DNA of 64,000 nucleotides from Angiostrongylus vasorum (taxonomy: Eukaryota; Nematoda; Chromadorea; Rhabditida; Metastrongylidae), in contig JADANN010000456.1 in the NCBI GenBank assembly GCA_018806985.1, positions 496,001 to 560,000 of the forward strand. Reading direction: 5' to 3'. This document shows, one piece after another, positions 44,101-52,969 of this stretch. Both the position numbers and the translations under genes were made by a program. The notes beneath the pieces are model-generated. The model did no database searches. It worked only from the letters and a program-made list of their open reading frames with translations, and was not told the DNA's origin. Position 1 is the stretch's first letter, and every line of letters begins with the position of its first letter.

Positions 44101-44235
44101 CCGTGCCGAACGTAGACGTCGATTTTTCGCCATTGCGAGCACCACACCGCCATTACCGACCAAGCCAAATATGAAGAGTAGGCTGTAGACCAATGTGAAT
44201 GCCGACTTCACACCAATTTTTCTGAAATAATCCAT
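38130..44235 (-). CDS. class A neuropeptide receptor (NPY/NPF receptor-like GPCR)
   Basis: Exons, 5' to 3' on the minus strand: 44235-44030, 43400-43314, 42292-42223, 42115-42000, 40840-40750, 40273-40129, 39495-39403, 38332-38130. All donors and acceptors fit and phases join to 1011 bases, 336 residues. TM1 has GLVGNGGVVLA (GN motif). TM2 has NLILTDLLLVLTAVPVTPW. ECL1 is YALTKTWEFG and the TM3 Cys83 is in AMCRIMP. The DRY box is D107-K108-Y109 (AISIDKYLHI). TM4 is LLIWLISTLINVPYLL. ECL2 has CGRFCDETNW, with Cys available to pair with Cys83. TM5 is FVIPMAIITYCYFRILRKV, TM6 is FICCWLP (257-259), and TM7 has VVWNPVLFFWL, an NPxxF variant of NPxxY. A TTTCCAG acceptor lies just before the ATG, so an upstream exon with the extracellular N-terminus is likely. 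The ligand is unknown; resemblance to worm npr-type peptide receptors is from memory. The last exon could instead splice at GAG|GTTAGC near 38174. Confidence 0.9.
38740..38988 (+). repeat. SINE family B copy in receptor intron
   Basis: TTTAGCACGAGCACGG, AAGCCTCTCATCTCTGCAG, TCGGTTAACTGGTGCCAG, TCGATCAGCATTCAACAGC, GAGGATCTACCTGTACG and GAGCGCTGGGATCCGCAC. Opposite strand to the host gene, between exons 7 and 8. Confidence 0.8.
39158..39220 (+). repeat. GA-rich tract in receptor intron
   Basis: GAGAGAGCGAAGGAGAGAGA and related purine-only repeats, about 60 bases. On the receptor's coding strand it is a pyrimidine tract. Confidence 0.85.
41430..41640 (+). repeat. SINE family B 3' part in receptor intron
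   Basis: TTCCCGGTAGGACCAACTC, AATCAGCAGTCAACG, GGGCTTTGTGAATGGTGGAT and GAAGTGTTGGGATTCGCG match the 3' half of family B. The head and core are absent. Lies between receptor exons 4 and 5. Confidence 0.65.
42450..42840 (-). mobile_element. short non-autonomous RTE relative in receptor intron
   Basis: Plus-strand reading is the reverse of the 27.66-kb copy: TTCCTGGTTGTGTGGGCCCC, GACTTCCTGGAGTCCCGAG, CAAAGTCTCACCCCAAGTCG, TGGATTGGTCTACTCTTATC, TTCCTGATGGAAACGCCG, GACACCCATGCAACACC. It is oriented with the host gene, between receptor exons 2 and 3. Confidence 0.75.
43031..43192 (+). CDS. small open frame nested in receptor intron (uncertain)
   Basis: ATG at 43031 to TAG at 43190-43192 gives 53 residues that are highly charged (MSSRATMRATKPDKESDVF, MKPNEEQKQSLARRHLPLL, VKTVQKEHGIKAKL). 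It lies in receptor intron 2 on the opposite strand and outside recognised repeats. The opposite frame of the same DNA is also open (SLSGLVALMVALLLMAIRR), so one of them could be an old exon. No family is recognised and no splice signals were assigned. Confidence 0.2.
   Translation: MSSRATMRATKPDKESDVFIMKPNEEQKQSLARRHLPLLVKTVQKEHGIKAKL
43697..43960 (+). repeat. SINE family A copy in receptor intron 1
   Basis: Head GGGCGCGTGTGGCGCAGTGG and GTGGAGTCGATCCC, core CCGTCGGTAAATTGGTACCA and GACTTGTCTAGGAGGATAGC, 3' end ATCAACGCCGAGAGCTCTAT. The body has a short deletion (the GGCCAGATAT-type block is missing). Confidence 0.9.
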
Positions 44236-44769
44236 ACTGGAAACAAGTAGTTCAGAAGTAGTAATATGTCGTGCAATGAAGCTAATGCTGGCCGAGATTC
44301 ACGATGTTTAGGCTTTTTAAAAGTTTTCGTTGCCAGCTGTTGCAGAAGGAGCAGTAGATAACTGATGTTCTGGACGGAACACTAAAACTAAGGACTGATC
44401 GCAATTCAATAAAAATTCTTTTATACTGTAGGCTTTCGAATCAATGGTTACGCAGTACTTTCTACACTAACTCTATCTTTTTCTCTAATTGTGTGGTACA
44501 ACACACATCCACCACGCCTGAATATTAAAGTTGTACACCTTGGCTAAAAGCAAGGCTTTAACCAACATATAGAGTTTAGTCATAATATTATCATGGGTTT
44601 ACACATAACGTTTTCAAAAAATTAGGCAAAGATATCACTGTACACTACGAACAAGACCTGCGCTCCCTTTGTGTATCCAGTCACGTCGCCCCTTGTGGCG
44701 GACACAGCAAGTTAGGAGCTAGGTAGTTACGTTCTCGCGAACACCAGTAAAAATAAAAAGGCAACGGAG

Positions 44770-44930
44770 TTTAGCGTTGGTTGATCCTTGATGTATGCCT
44801 CACACATTCGATTCTACTCGTGGAATTTATCTAGGATGTTGCGTTGCATCCACATCTCTATGTGTTTTTTTGTGCATGCCGCCTTAACCACTGCGCCAGA
44901 AGTGCTCTGTTTTGTCCAGGAAAAATAGAA
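44770..44930 (-). repeat. SINE family A copy, internally deleted
   Basis: AGTTTAGCGTTGGTTGATCC and TGCCTCACACATTCGATTC (3' end) join CCACATCTCTATGTG and CTTAACCACTGCGCCAG (head) with the core missing. Confidence 0.6.
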
Positions 44931-45284
44931 TTAAACAGCGCAGAGCAAAAGCATGGTCAATGCATATTGGGTGTTCTTGGCACACAGTAGAAATGGATAG
45001 GAAATTAGCAGGGCATTCGTTGCATTTATTTCATGATTAATAAGATAGCAAGTGACCTCTGCAGCAGAAAGCTCGTTGGATGAAGATCAAGTATCCTGAA
45101 ATTGCCTGTATTTCAATAAAACGCTTGTGTCGTTAAAGTTTTCATTTCGTAAAGATCGTAACATTTCAAGTACAACTGAGATCTGCAGTTTTATGAAATT
45201 CGACGGTTTTTTCATTTTACATAATAACCGGACATCGCACATTGTGCGAACAGAACCACTTCTTTCATAGGATTCTGTTTCCAA

Positions 45285-45680
45285 GTATCCATCATCCGAA
45301 AGCTCCTCGAACTTTTTTGGTTCGGAATCGGCCGCCGCTTGAGGGTTTTGGTTTCTGAAGCTCGCTTGATGCTTGTGGAATCACGCGCGCTGGAACTGTG
45401 GAAAAATTCATTCTAAGTCGCTCCGAGGTTTTCATCACAGACGCTTTCGTGTGAATCAGAGAGTGCTTCCGAGATACAGCACCAATTTCCCAAAACACGA
45501 AGTGAGGAGAGTTAGTTGCCCGGACTGGGATCGACTCACTCCTAAGCGCCTCTTGAATGGCTTCCTCGCTATCAATGCCGCACTGGGTGATGAATACTTC
45601 AGACCAGAATAAGAATGTAAATTCGGCTGAGGTTTTGAGATCCACTTGAAGGTTCTCATTTCTATTTAGTATCAAATTCT
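45285..45680 (-). repeat. diverged SINE family B copy
   Basis: Words in family B reverse order: CCATCATCCGAAAGCTCC, GCTTGAGGGTTTTGGTTTC, GAGATACAGCACCAATTTCC, CCGGACTGGGATCGACTCAC, GCACTGGGTGATGAATA. The 127-residue minus-strand frame across it comes from the SINE and is not called as a gene. Confidence 0.5.
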
Positions 45681-45684
45681 CCTA

Positions 45685-46280
45685 GAAAAACATTGGATTG
45701 AGCAGTCTTTCCCTTCGATATCGTCAACAACAGAGCAAATCCCACCAACTGATTGATAATATCGTGGCTGACAAAACACACTCACAAAATATCACGATCG
45801 CCTCCTAGTAACAAACTAATCAATATTCCTAGCACTCATAATGCATAGTACTATAGAAAGGTATATTTTCAATGCAAAGTCCCCAAAGCGTGTTAAAACG
45901 TTTTTTATTACATTATTTAGAAAAAAATCCTTGTCCATGCTTGCTCACATTTAAGAGCAACTTAAAGTTTAATTTGAACTTCTATGTATTGGGGGGACGA
46001 AGGGAGTGGGGAGGTGGTAGGCGTAAGGCTTCTGAAACAAAGAAATTCCTAATAATAATTGGTGAAGAACATCTGATACAAAAGATGTGATGATAAAATG
46101 TATTAGTTTCTTATTTATTCACGTGTATTCTGTAAAGAACCACTTCATCAATGTCCCGTCAGTGTCAGTTTTGTTTAGTGCTAAATCGCCTTCTCAATAC
46201 CAAGTAAAGAATAATTATCATATTGAAGGTGACGTAGAGATTGAATGTAAAGGAAAAAAATGAATAATGTGCAAAACGTT
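45685..46280. other. no gene seen
   Basis: AT-rich. A G-rich patch (GGGGGGACGAAGGGAGTGGG) lies near 45.99 kb. The start of the receptor's N-terminal exon could lie between 44.26 kb and here but cannot be picked out. Confidence 0.35.
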
Positions 46281-46284
46281 CGCC

Positions 46285-46545
46285 GTTGACCTATCCACTA
46301 TGGAGGTGTAATGCATTCGATTCCATTAGTAGAGGTGACTGAATAGCTATCTAGCCTATACAACGCCATTAAGTAGCCTATTGTTCTACTAAGTTAACAT
46401 TTTCATACTCGTAAACAGGTATGGCACCGATTTCGTTACCTCGGAAGGATGGGAGGATTAGAATGACCGGAGCGTAGGATTGAACTAGTGACAGATCCAC
46501 TGTGTATTGCTAGAGAAATCTAATAACTGCACTAGACGCTCTCCG
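46285..46545 (-). repeat. SINE family A copy, reverse
   Basis: GTTGACCTATCCACTATGG, GTAATGCATTCGATTCCATT, GGTGACTGAATAGCTATC, ACAGGTATGGCACCGATTTC, GGATTGAACTAGTGACAG and AATAACTGCACTAGACGC. It faces a forward copy at 46.73 kb head to head. Confidence 0.7.
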
Positions 46546-46727
46546 AATGAAAAGAAAAGTGAATAGACCACATTAACTCAACTCTACTCATCACTTTAAC
46601 ATGTGTCAGGTTTCTCGTTCACAATTCATGGAACTTAGAATTCAACAGAACTTTAAACTCCGATTAAATGAAAGTTATCAAAGGCTCTATCAAAGGCTAC
46701 TCGGCTCTATTTATTATGCTAATAGCT

Positions 46728-47005
46728 AATTGCGCAGCGGTCGGAGGCGCCCTGCAACACACGTGGAGTCGATCCTCATGCCTCTGGTCCACCAAGCCTT
46801 CCATCCCTCTGGGGTCGGCAAATTGGTACCGGAGTAGTCTGGGAGGATAACAGCACTGGTCTCGATACATCGGTAGACCACCGCGAGCCATTTTAAAGGG
46901 CAGACATACATTCAATCGCCTCCAAACGATGCTTAATTAAGTCGAATGCATGGCGCATCGCTCAGGAATTGGTCAACACTGAGAGCTTTATCCTTTATTT
47001 TAGTA
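46728..47005 (+). repeat. SINE family A copy, well preserved
   Basis: Head TTGCGCAGCGGTCGGAGGC and GGAGTCGATCCTCATG, core CCTCTGGGGTCGGCAAATTG and GTACCGGAGTAGTCTGGGAG, body CGATACATCGGTAGACCACC and 3' end GTCAACACTGAGAGCTTTAT plus CCTTTATTTT. Confidence 0.9.
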
Positions 47006-47235
47006 GCTACTGCAAGCTGTCACGCTATCCTCTCAGCAACTTCCTGTTTAATATTAATACTTTTAAAATCAATATTGAATGCTAGCAGATTGACGTTGTT
47101 TCTGATGTTCACTTGGCATGTAATAAAGTTATCATTGGTTTATAGAGAGTGGAAAAAACGATGGCTTGTTTTTGATGTTATATGAAAATCATACTAAAAT
47201 TTTCCCGTCAAACAAATGCTTTTGCATTAAAAAAC

Positions 47236-47248
47236 TTTTTATTTATTA
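47236..47248 (-). terminator. polyadenylation signal of the 47.3-48.2-kb gene
   Basis: On the minus strand, AATAAATAAAAAG lies about 60 bases after the proposed TAA stop at 47302, a normal distance for a worm 3' UTR. Confidence 0.4.
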
Positions 47249-47301
47249 GAATACAAATAAATCTTCAATTTTGCTCGCAACTTTTCTTACTGCATGGGGT
47301 T

Positions 47302-48234
47302 TTAAGCGATTTCACTGGAAATTAGTGAAACTTGCGCGATGAGATCGAAAATTTCCCGGTACAAAACGAATCTGTCACCGAAGTAGGGCAGCGTAGTGGG
47401 CATGCATGCTCGTCAAAGTGCAAGTGGTTCAAAACCGTATAACCCATAAAGCCCCATAAACCCTTGAAGGTCGACGATTTGGTACCGGACACATTTGGGA
47501 AGGTGAAACATTGAATTTGAATAACAGCTGGCTCCCGTAAGTCCCAGCACCGATCAAATATGAGATTAAACGTCTACCAGTGCAGGCGGATGCACGGTTC
47601 ATCCCTAAGAACGAAAAATCAGCGCTGGGCACTCTATCCTCTATCTATTCTGAAGTGCAGACAAGAACTTCGGGTGATGAATGGCGGTAACGAGCTCATC
47701 TTTTTCACACAAAACCTCACAAATTTTACAAAGCGGCTAACACCATCGGCATGCATATCAAGTTTCACTGCTCCGGCCTAGGATTCAAATGTATGCACCA
47801 ATAAAGACAAGTTGGAATTACGACTCATTCAAATAAATATATCAAAACAAACAACATCACAATAGCGTACGTTTGGTTTTTGCATTTTCAGGGCCTGGCA
47901 AGGTCAAATTTACATGCAATCTGCTCAGGCAAACATTTTCGTATACACTTCCGAAACATTAATAATTTCAAAATTTCTTATAGTTGGAAAAGATGGGATG
48001 TTTGGTGAAAAACACCACCAAAAAAAAATAAACATTTAAAAATGCGAATAAGACTTACGTTGTTACATCATTTAGTCCTTCACTTTTAATGGCATCAGCG
48101 ATAAGAATACAAGTGCCGTTGGCCTTCATCCATCCACAAATCCAGAATTTTTTCGAAATGAAGAAAGGCCCTGTATTAGGAAACTTCACATAAATGGCCG
48201 CATATGATGCGATCCTGGTTGTATTAACAACTTT
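47302..48234 (-). CDS. unidentified gene, last two exons
   Basis: Exon 48234-48059 follows TACATATTTCAG and ends before GTAAGTCT. It is open for 58 codons and reads like real protein: KVVNTTRIASYAAIYVKFPN, GPFFISKKFWICGWMKANG, TCILIADAIKSEGLNDVTT. It has two Cys (WICGWM, GTCILI), which may be extracellular. The phase-2 end joins a short terminal exon 47314-47302 after AATTTCCAG (E-I-A-stop), with AATAAA just downstream. The 0.75-kb intron contains a SINE A copy and a PLE fragment. Upstream exons must lie above 48.26 kb but none could be chosen with confidence. No family recognised. Exonic status is well supported by paired splice sites, phase and composition. Confidence 0.5.
47385..47660 (+). 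repeat. SINE family A copy, diverged, in intron
   Basis: GGGCAGCGTAGTGGGCATGC, AAGTGGTTCAAAACCG, GACGATTTGGTACCGGACAC, ATTTGGGAAGGTGAAACATT and AAATCAGCGCTGGGCACTCT follow the family order. Confidence 0.65.
47885..47975 (-). repeat. PLE tail fragment
   Basis: GGGCCTGGCAAGGTCAAATT, CATGCAATCTGCTCAGGC and AAACATTTTCGTATACACTT match the tail segment at 51.21-51.28 and 59.18-59.25 kb. The hammerhead-like part is missing. Confidence 0.55.
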
Positions 48235-48259
48235 CTGAAATATGTACTGGTTTAGATAT

Positions 48260-50935
48260 ATCTATAAACGTCGAGTATTGTTAGCAGACAATTCATCCTC
48301 ATCATCACTATTGACTGGGAAACCCGCTGTTTCTGATTTTATGTGAGCACTACGTGAAAATCATGTGAAAACATTCAAAAGAGGTGCAGGATTTTGTCTT
48401 TTGGACTACAGTTTGTATAATATCGTCTACACACTTTGCAGTCAAGGATGAATTGCCTCACGATTACGGTAGCTAGTCGAGGTCACGGGAAGTATGGTAT
48501 GGTACAATATAAAATGAATAGAAGCGCGGAAGACGTGCACAGTGAGAACAACGGATGTGAACATTTACCAAACATTAAAACTATGGAGTATTGCACAACG
48601 AAAGATGAGGAATGAAAAAAAGTACATGAAGTAGGGAAAGAAGAGTCTGAAGAAGCAAAAGTGTAATGATAAAGAAAGCATTATAGGATACTAAACCAGA
48701 TCTGATCTGATCTGAGCTTTTTACACCACATCTACAATTAAAGGAAGAACTTTCGTAGAAGATCTACGTGGATTTTTTTTGTAAAGGAATTTTTATGAAC
48801 AAGCAAGTGGTGAAAGGTAGTTGGTTGGTCGACTCAAGGGCAAGTCAGTAACCGAGGTAATCGCATATAAGCTCAACTGTCCCAAAAATGTGAATCCCTT
48901 TATTAACTGAAGTCAATAGCATCCTAATTAAAAATTCAATTGAGTTTTTGTTCACTCACTACTGTGCCAGTTGCGAATAAAGGACCAAAATAAGCGATTC
49001 AGGCGAATAAGCTCCATCTCTTACTTTAGTATCATTTTAAAAGAATAAAGAACTATATCGCAGTCTTTAAGAGGTGTTTCAGTAAAAAATAAGACAACAT
49101 TACAAGGCGACTAATGGCTGTTAATCTACGAAAGAAACGCAACTGTTGTGCATTAAGTAAAGTGGGAATGTACTGGCTGATTGAGTGAGTTTTTAACTTG
49201 AGGGTAGATCGGGGACTCATCTCTCATCATCTCGTGTCTGCTTGCATAACCAAGAGAATTGAGAAGTGAAAAAAAGTAAATAAAGTATGATAGACGAATT
49301 TATTGCTTGAAAGTAAGGAATAAGACAACAGAAGAAGAGAGAAAGAAAGGTGGAGAAAGTGGTGGAGAATAAACAGATGAAACAGTGGAAAATAATTGTT
49401 CATGACAGAAAATGCGAAGTACAGTAAGGAAAGAAAGCAGTCGGCTTACTTAAGAGTTTGTTGAAAATAATCCTAAAGACCCAATATTAAAGGTTTTGGA
49501 ATAAAATGGGTTCAGAAAATTGTATATTGTGTTGTTAAAAACTGCATTTGTCCCGTCTTAGTTTGGAACATGAGGAGCGGTTGGTCTTGAACGTATAGTA
49601 TTATTCTGGAGAAGAGGTCGAACATGAGATTCCCTAGTGAATTTCTATAGGGAATAAAAAACTGAGCAGTGAATGTGAAGAGTTGAAAGGGGAAGAGCGA
49701 AAAGCGAATGCTGTGTAATAGAACGACAACAGGAAAGGTTTTTCTAGAATTCTGTGGATATGACGACAAGCGATGAGATAACGAGGCTGCACAGTACTTC
49801 TGCCAATCACTTCGATAATAGATTTATGCTAATTCCTGATACGCTTTAATGGTGGGTTCGTCGCATGAGATGTGTTTTGTCTTCAGGAGCATCGTTGTCA
49901 ACGTTAAACATTCTACCCGCACTGGCTTTATAAGTACTTTATAAGTAAGGCTTTATAAGTAAGCTAAGTTAATGTTTTGAATTGATGCTATTTGTTCGAG
50001 AACACACTTTTCTTTCTTGACCAATTATTCGCCCTTTTTTCTCTTCTTTTTCCTTCTATTTATTTGCCTTACATCTGCTTCCATTAAACATCTTTGGATG
50101 GCGGATCTGGAGCCTCATAGTATTTGTTAGGTTACTTGAAAAGTTCCGAGATGGCTGATAGTGAGTTGAACGCGTAATAAAGCAGAATTCGGAAACCCGT
50201 CCAACTTGTGTTGATTGCTTTAGATTCATTCTATGAGTATGAGTAGACTCTGTATAAGTAAAATGTAGAGAGTAAGATTTTGATTTATTCTTTATGGAAA
50301 TGTCATTCATTGGACCCTGCTTAGTACCATAGAGGTAATTCAATGCATATTTAGGCTTACGATGGTTTGTGGAGGCACCCCAATGTATGAACTCTGTGTT
50401 GCTGACATCTTCAGATAACCGTAGTCCGAATCCTACAGAGGCAAATGAAGAGGGTTTAGCTTGGTAGTGGCTGGGATCTGTATTTATAAGGTCACAACAG
50501 TGCATGTGTGCGCAAAACCTCTCTTTTTTATGCATCAAAGACAGGTTACTGGGTTAAGCGTTTAGAAGGAGCTTCCTGGTTACTTTCAACAAGAAAACCT
50601 TAAGGCTATTCTTTGAGATAGCGCGAGAAATTGTAAGTGGGAGCAACGGCCTTCACGGCAGATTTTGACGAACTACCTGTGGATATCCGACTGCCAAAAA
50701 ACCGTAGAAAAAAAAGCTCTTGTAGGAAATGTGTTAGAATTCTAGCGTTTCTCTAGCAATTCGAGTCTATTAAGGTGCTCTGAGAGTGAGGAAGGAGAAG
50801 GAAAAAATTATTGGTGCCCGAAAGATCAAAAGAATTAATGGGTTTGCAGACGAAACGGGTGATTCGATTACTTAGGAAACTCTTAATTATGAGTAATAAA
50901 TCTGTGAATGACTAACAAAAATGTCTGGTGATAAA
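48260..50935. other. no firm gene; may hold 5' exons of the 47.3-kb gene
   Basis: A 160-codon minus-strand frame (50538-50056) is the longest uninterrupted frame in the window, but it lacks domains and a convincing start. An 85-codon hydrophobic frame (49769-49512) is also present. Short tandem CTTTATAAGTA units occur near 49.93 kb. No recognised repeats otherwise. Confidence 0.35.
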
Positions 50936-50936
50936 A

Positions 50937-51000
50937 TTATTATTATTATTAGAAAAAAGGCGCCGAAACGTTGACTACAACAAGCAAGTCTCGGGAAGGA
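50937..51000 (+). repeat. partial PLE end
   Basis: A short (ATT)n run, then AGGCGCCGAAACGTTGAC and TACAACAAGCAAG: the last part of the hammerhead-like terminus without its 5' strand. Confidence 0.5.
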
Positions 51001-51112
51001 TCTCGTAAAGGCCATGAATGCAATAATGTATAAAATAATGTTAGGTTCCTTAACTTCTAAAAAACAATAACAATAACTCCCACGCCCGGCTTTCTGTTAA
51101 CCTCGGCATTGA

Positions 51113-52095
51113 TTGAATAATTCTTTCTGCTTCTGTTTAGCAAACACGAGGTGTTATTTTATTTCTTTATTTACGTACAAGCTGACGTTTCGGCCGATTT
51201 CGCCTTCCTCAGAGCCTGGAAAGGTCAAGTTGACCGCGATCTACACGGTCAAACGGCTCCATAACCAAACAGAGAAAGTGCTGAACCAAAATTTCAGTCA
51301 CACTGAATACAGAGTCTTCGCACATTCACCGCTTTCTGTGAGTCTTCCACCAAATATTTCACGTGGAGACCAACCGCACAGAGTTCACGTGGAATCGTAA
51401 TGTACCCATCTCATCAGAACAACAGGCTTATATACTGCCCAATATCACGAGTGATAATGAGGCATTCCTCCCTGCAGTTCATTTTCGGATTCCTGGAATT
51501 GATCCAGAATGCCTCGAGAATTTTGCGCGCTTGTGTTCTCGATTCCTGCGCTAGGATCTTAACCCGTAAACCATATACGTAAAGTCCACTAGGCACGAAT
51601 AGGACGCAGAGACATAACGGAGAAGATTTTGAAGTACGGGTTACGATCCTAGCGCAGGAATCGAGAACACAAGCGCGCAAAATTCTCGAGGCATTCTGGA
51701 TCAATTCCAAGAATCCGAAAATGAACCGCAGGGAGGAATACCTCATTATCACGCGTGATATTGGGCAGTATACAAGCCTGTTATTGTGATGAGATGGGTA
51801 CATAACGATTCTATGTGAACTCTGTGCGGTTGGTCTCCATGTGACATTATTATTAGTGGAAGATTTATAGAAAGCGGTGAGTGTGCAAACGCTCTGTGTT
51901 CAATGTGATTGAAATTTTTGGTTCAGAATTTTTTCTGTTTGGTTATGGAGGCGTTTGACCGTGTAGATCGCAGTCAACTTGACCTTCCAGGCTCTGAGGA
52001 AGGCGAAATCCGCCGAAACGTCAGCTTGTACGTAAATAAAGAAATAAAAATAACACCTCGTATTTGCTAAACAGAAGCAGAAAAAAATAACAATA
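51113..52095. mobile_element. palindromic PLE tail, arms of about 480 bases
   Basis: A large near-perfect inverted repeat centred near 51.60 kb. The same peptide is read from both strands (MYPSHQNNRLIYCPISRVIM on plus, MYPSHHNNRLVYCPISRVIM on minus). The arms encode the PLE C-terminal region in reverse (ILEAFWINSRNPKMNCREE, compare LLEVFWINAKNPTVNSREE of copy 1). They end in the hammerhead-like motif (51176-51219 minus, 51988-52028 plus) and a terminus CACCTCGTATTTGCTAAACA. Little RT sequence remains. Arm divergence is low, suggesting a young event or arm homogenisation. Confidence 0.85.
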
Positions 52096-52127
52096 ATGAT
52101 AATAATTATTATTGCTTGACCCGTAAT

Positions 52128-52425
52128 CATATCTACTGCGTGGATCTCAGCACTTGCATTCGATTCGTTTTCCTCTCATTCGCCGTCCACAAAGATCCTC
52201 GAACATTTGGAGTGTTCTCTCGGTTACTGCATGACGATTTCGTCTTCTTTATGAGTGTCGTAGAATATTGATTGAGTGGAATCTTCTTGCAATGTTCTAA
52301 ACAGCCGAGCTAAGGAGTTGCAACTTGGACTGTAGGAGAGCGTTGTGGAGTAGGTAGCACTAGCAGCTTGCTTCCTGATGATCTGCATCACTAACCACTC
52401 CGCTACAACCGCCGTGATAAAATGG
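52128..52425 (-). repeat. SINE family B copy, reverse, diverged
   Basis: GTGGATCTCAGCACTTGCAT, TCATTCGCCGTCCACAAAG, GCATGACGATTTCGTC, ATGATCTGCATCACTAACCA. The core is largely lost (a deletion removes GGTACCAATTT). Confidence 0.65.
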
Positions 52426-52504
52426 TTTTGAAAATTCCCCAATTCAATGTCATTCTATACTTTAATGCATTCATGACATATATGAGATTGTTACAGAAAC
52501 TGGC

Positions 52505-52570
52505 TTGTTGTGGCTAACGTTTCGGCGCCTTTGTCTTCTTCAGAGCAGTAATGATTCGAATGGGATATCT
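52505..52570 (-). repeat. PLE end, reverse
   Basis: TTGTTGTGGCTAACGTTTCG, GCGCCTTTGTCTTCTTCAGA and GCAGTAATGATTCGAATGGG. In reverse: CUGAAGA, spacer, GCGCCGAAACGUUAGCC. Confidence 0.6.
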
Positions 52571-52684
52571 GCACTAGTTGTTTGCTCCGATGTTCGTCTG
52601 CGTAATCGCACGGAGACGAATCCGGCGAGTGGAATATGGATCAACAATGTTTGTTCACTCATTTTAATTATCTGACCTCAACAG

Positions 52685-52965
52685 TTGTATGGATCCCAGT
52701 ACTTCTTTCATTTCGTGGTCTCGTTACCTGTCATCGACGAAAATTTATGGATTTCTGTCGAGTTGACTCTCTCTGGAATCCTATAATAACTCCAGCGGAG
52801 CATTTTTGGCTATTCACCACAAGCAGTTTTGTGGAACCCTAAACAGCTGCCACCAATTTGACGAACCAGAGGCATGGGAGGAATGGTTTGCCCTAGATGA
52901 GGTCGAACCAAGGACTACGCGTGTGTTGCACGACTTCTTTAACCAGTCCCACTACGTAATAAGGA
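52685..52965 (-). repeat. SINE family B copy, reverse, diverged
   Basis: GGATCCCAGTACTTCTTTC, TGTCATCGACGAAAATTTAT, TAAACAGCTGCCACCAATTT, GACGAACCAGAGGCATGG and GGTCGAACCAAGGACTACG. It has the same order as the copies at 37.64 and 60.76 kb. Confidence 0.6.
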
Positions 52966-52969
52966 AGGT

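Noticed and set aside
45292..45675. 127-residue minus-strand protein
   Set aside because: The DNA follows the order of a diverged SINE B copy, so the frame is a by-product of the repeat.
49512..49769. 85-codon hydrophobic frame (minus)
   Set aside because: Phe/Leu-rich composition is expected from the T-rich strand and no splice context was found.
50056..50538. Longest open frame of the window (160 codons, minus)
   Set aside because: No domain, no hydrophobic or repeat pattern, no splice signals and no support from neighbouring sequence. Kept only as a note in the gap entry.
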